A stretch of 64,000 nucleotides of DNA from Alcanivorax sp. (GTDB taxonomy: Bacteria; Pseudomonadota; Gammaproteobacteria; Pseudomonadales; Alcanivoracaceae). This document shows positions 61,897 to 64,000 of the stretch, piece by piece; position 1 is the stretch's first letter; each line of letters starts with the position of its first letter. Made by a program: the position numbers and the translations under genes. The notes beneath the pieces were generated by a model. That model did not search any database. It was not told the origin of the DNA and saw only the letters and a list, made by a program, of their open reading frames with translations. The DNA lies in contig JAIUME010000004.1 of assembly GCA_022565695.1 (NCBI GenBank), positions 1 to 64,000 on the forward strand, written 5' to 3'.

Positions 61897-64000
61897 ATGA
61901 TGGGCATGGGGAAATGGAAGGGGCTGGTGGTGCTGATGGCGTGTCTGGCAGCAGGTGCTGGCACTGCCGATGAGGCGCTGGTGATGCAATCGGCGGTGCC
62001 CATGGACTGGTGGGGCAGCGGCGAGACGGCTGTGGATGTGGCCCGCGACGGTGTTACGGCGGCGGTGGGGTATGCCGACGGACGGGTGGTCCTGTGGAAC
62101 CTGTCCATGCGTTACCGCATTGCGTCGCTACAGGCCGGTGCCCATGTGATGGACGGTGTGCGCCAGTTACAGTGGCTGGACGACGGCACCCGGCTGCTGG
62201 TGACCACCGCCCAGCAGTTTTCCCTGTTCGACACGACCACGCGCACGCTGATGGTCCAGCACCCGATCAGCGTGATGTGGGGCGAGTCGGTGGAGGGCGA
62301 CAGTGCGCCACTGGTGGATCTGGCGGTCAACCGTGATGGGACACATATTGTCTTCAATGATTTCACTGACGCGGGGCTGTCACGCCCGGATGGCCAGGGG
62401 GGCAAAGAGGTCGTGCCCTTGCCTGATGCGGCCGGGGCGCGTCTGGCCCTGAGCCCGGATGGCGCCTGGCTGGCCGTGATGGGGTACGACGAGGTGCGCG
62501 TTCTGGCCACCGATACGCTGGCCCGGCGAGCGGCCTGGCCGATCACCTCGGGCGAGCGTCCCTTCTATCCCGGCGGGCTGCGCTTCTCCCCCGACGGGGC
62601 GCAATTGCTGGTGCAGACCGGGGTGGCGGGGCGCCCCGGCGCCTGGCTGCTGGAGATAGACAGCGGCGAGCGGCAGACACTGCCGAATGCCCGCGAGCCG
62701 CGCTTTATGGCCGACGGGGCGCTGATCTATTTCGATGACAACAGTTGCCTGCAACGCCAGCGACCGGGAGCAGCCCCGGAGGCGTTGCCGGTGACCTGCC
62801 GACGTGACAGTCGCGCCGCCTTTGCGGTCACTGATGAAGATGTGGTGTTCAGTGCAGGGCGTCTGGTGCATGCCCCCAGCGGCGCGGTACTCGGTGAACT
62901 GGATGCCGTGCCGACCCAGACACGTCTGGTGGGTGTGGATGAAGCGCGCGGCCTGTTGCAGGTGTCGCTGGAACCGGCGCTTTCACATCCGCTGTTTTTC
63001 GCTTGGCCCGATCGTGCCATCGGCCCAGTCCCGGAGACGGGCATCCAGGAATGGGATCTGGGTACCGGGGAGCGACGCCCGGCCAGCGGCCCGACGGATC
63101 ATCCCGACCCGTGGGCCTGCTTTGATGCAGATACCCACCCTGATCGACTGGATGCCAGCGCGCAGCTCAGCGATGGTCGCCTGCTGCTGGCGGCGGGCAA
63201 CATGGTGTACCAGTGTCAGGATGGCGTCATCACGACCCGGATGCAGCGTAGTGGTCCGCCTGTGACCTGGCTGCGCTTGCGCGAACTGCCCGATGAAGGG
63301 CCGGTTCTGTTCCTGAATGACAGCCAGGGTGACCTGGAACTGCTGGCGTGGCCATCGGGCAGGTCGCTGGGGCGCACCCGTATCGACCCGTTTGCCGACG
63401 GCAGCGGTTTGCCTTCAATCAATACGGCGCTGGAGCTGGATTTCAACGATGCCGGTGAGGTCTGGATGCTGACCCGTTATGGCCTGTTCGTTGGCGACGC
63501 CCGGCAGCTCTATGACGGTGGGGTAACGGCCTCCGGATACGCGCCAGAGCAAGACCGGGTGGCGCTGGCGACAGAGGAGGGGGTGCGACTTTATCAGCCT
63601 TCAACGGGTGCCTTGGGCGAGGCGGTGTCCGTGGGGGATTTGCAGATACGCACCCTGCTGTTTGGCCGTCAGCGGCTGTACGCACAAACCAGCGATGCGG
63701 CAGTGCATGTGCTGGACATCGAGGCGCCAGCGACGCTGACGTTGCGCGCCAGTATTTACCCGGTGGCTGATCGGGGCTCGTTGATCCTCACCCCCGACGG
63801 TGAGTATGCGGCGTCCCGCGATGCGGTCAGCCAGGTCACCCGTCGCGAGGGCATGACATTGCGCGCCTTTACGCTGTTTGATGGTGAGCGTAATCGCCCG
63901 GATCGTGTTCTGGCGGCGCTGGGGCATGCGCGGCCGGATTATCTGGCGCAACTGACGCATTTGGTAGCGTTGCGCGAGCAACGGCTGGCCGTGCGCGGTG
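61897..64000 (+). CDS. WD40-like beta-propeller protein, 5' part (truncated by window end)
   Basis: At least 701 residues; the frame is open to the right edge. A signal peptide or hydrophobic N-terminus (GLVVLMACLAAGAGTA) is followed by repeated WD40/PD40-type blades (VTAAVGYADGRVVLWNLS, LALSPDGAWLAVMGYDEVRVL, LRFSPDGAQLLVQTG). Near the edge the segment LILTPDGEYAASRDA with NRPDRVLAALGH resembles the linker that joins WD40 propellers to caspase-like (C14) domains in bacterial proteins. A C-terminal peptidase-like domain beyond the window is possible but unseen. Confidence 0.7.
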   Translation, partial: MMGMGKWKGLVVLMACLAAGAGTADEALVMQSAVPMDWWGSGETAVDVARDGVTAAVGYADGRVVLWNLSMRYRIASLQAGAHVMDGVRQLQWLDDGTRLLVTTAQQFSLFDTTTRTLMVQHPISVMWGESVEGDSAPLVDLAVNRDGTHIVFNDFTDAGLSRPDGQGGKEVVPLPDAAGARLALSPDGAWLAVMGYDEVRVLATDTLARRAAWPITSGERPFYPGGLRFSPDGAQLLVQTGVAGRPGAWLLEIDSGERQTLPNAREPRFMADGALIYFDDNSCLQRQRPGAAPEALPVTCRRDSRAAFAVTDEDVVFSAGRLVHAPSGAVLGELDAVPTQTRLVGVDEARGLLQVSLEPALSHPLFFAWPDRAIGPVPETGIQEWDLGTGERRPASGPTDHPDPWACFDADTHPDRLDASAQLSDGRLLLAAGNMVYQCQDGVITTRMQRSGPPVTWLRLRELPDEGPVLFLNDSQGDLELLAWPSGRSLGRTRIDPFADGSGLPSINTALELDFNDAGEVWMLTRYGLFVGDARQLYDGGVTASGYAPEQDRVALATEEGVRLYQPSTGALGEAVSVGDLQIRTLLFGRQRLYAQTSDAAVHVLDIEAPATLTLRASIYPVADRGSLILTPDGEYAASRDAVSQVTRREGMTLRAFTLFDGERNRPDRVLAALGHARPDYLAQLTHLVALREQRLAVRG

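Overview
The window is a 64 kb stretch of a GC-rich (about 60% by eye) chromosome that is almost entirely coding. The gene set points to a Gammaproteobacterium of the Pseudomonadales/Oceanospirillales type, plausibly an Alcanivorax-like marine heterotroph. The indications are a homodimeric AceE with a two-lipoyl AceF, a FabY-type ketoacyl-ACP synthase, ampD-ampE next to a DUF1631 gene, a rhombosortase, and a lone eukaryote-like glyoxalase I. The genus is an inference; no rRNA gene is present. I see no phage, transposase, integrase, plasmid or CRISPR features.

0-8 kb (+): the 3' end of a DUF1631 gene, the peptidoglycan-recycling pair ampD-ampE, and the pyruvate dehydrogenase operon aceE-aceF behind a leader with two hairpins. 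A REP-like palindrome closes this block. 8-18.3 kb (-): one long reverse-strand run. Read in the direction of transcription it holds an SDR reductase, an alkyltransferase-like protein (apparent CTG start), the muropeptide permease ampG, a response regulator with a degenerate GGDEF domain, a PanE-type reductase, a BtuB-like TonB receptor coupled to a PduO-type cobalamin adenosyltransferase (TTG start), a DUF1232 protein, and a BaeS/BaeR-like two-component system with a Spy/CpxP-like periplasmic protein.

18.3-26 kb (+): groES-groEL behind a perfect CIRCE (HrcA) operator, a rhombosortase, leuA, a candidate cryptic DNA polymerase III psi subunit next to rimI, and prfC. 26-29.6 kb: a lower-GC accessory patch with four DUF4124 secreted proteins and one hypothetical protein. 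29.6-35.7 kb (-): an ABM-family protein, a secreted metallophosphoesterase with a duplicated C-terminal module and a GlyGly-CTERM tail (the expected kind of rhombosortase substrate), a DUF1566-type lipoprotein, a cytochrome b/ethylbenzene-dehydrogenase-like membrane protein, and tpm. 35.8-43.8 kb: a haem-binding DUF3365-type lipoprotein, an AraC regulator divergent from a Baeyer-Villiger monooxygenase-patatin pair, a stand-alone Hen1-like RNA methyltransferase, gloA, an SRPBCC-SDR fusion and a lipoprotein esterase.

43.9-49.5 kb: a two-component system (-) divergent from a DsbD-TlpA-DsbG operon (+). Two PmrA-like direct-repeat boxes lie between them, and the layout matches the copper-responsive DsbRS-DsbDEG locus of Pseudomonas. 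49.6-53.6 kb: a DUF3592 protein, an acetyltransferase, a small membrane protein and a large lipoprotein hydrolase. A 446-bp non-coding junction carries two large composite palindromes. 54-58 kb: fabY (-, TTG start) divergent from a thiolase, followed by sodB. 58-64 kb (+): a hypothetical exported protein, a coiled-coil membrane protein, tRNA-Leu(UAG) with its own promoter, and an operon of two YbjQ-family proteins, an M48 metallopeptidase and a beta-propeller protein cut by the window edge.
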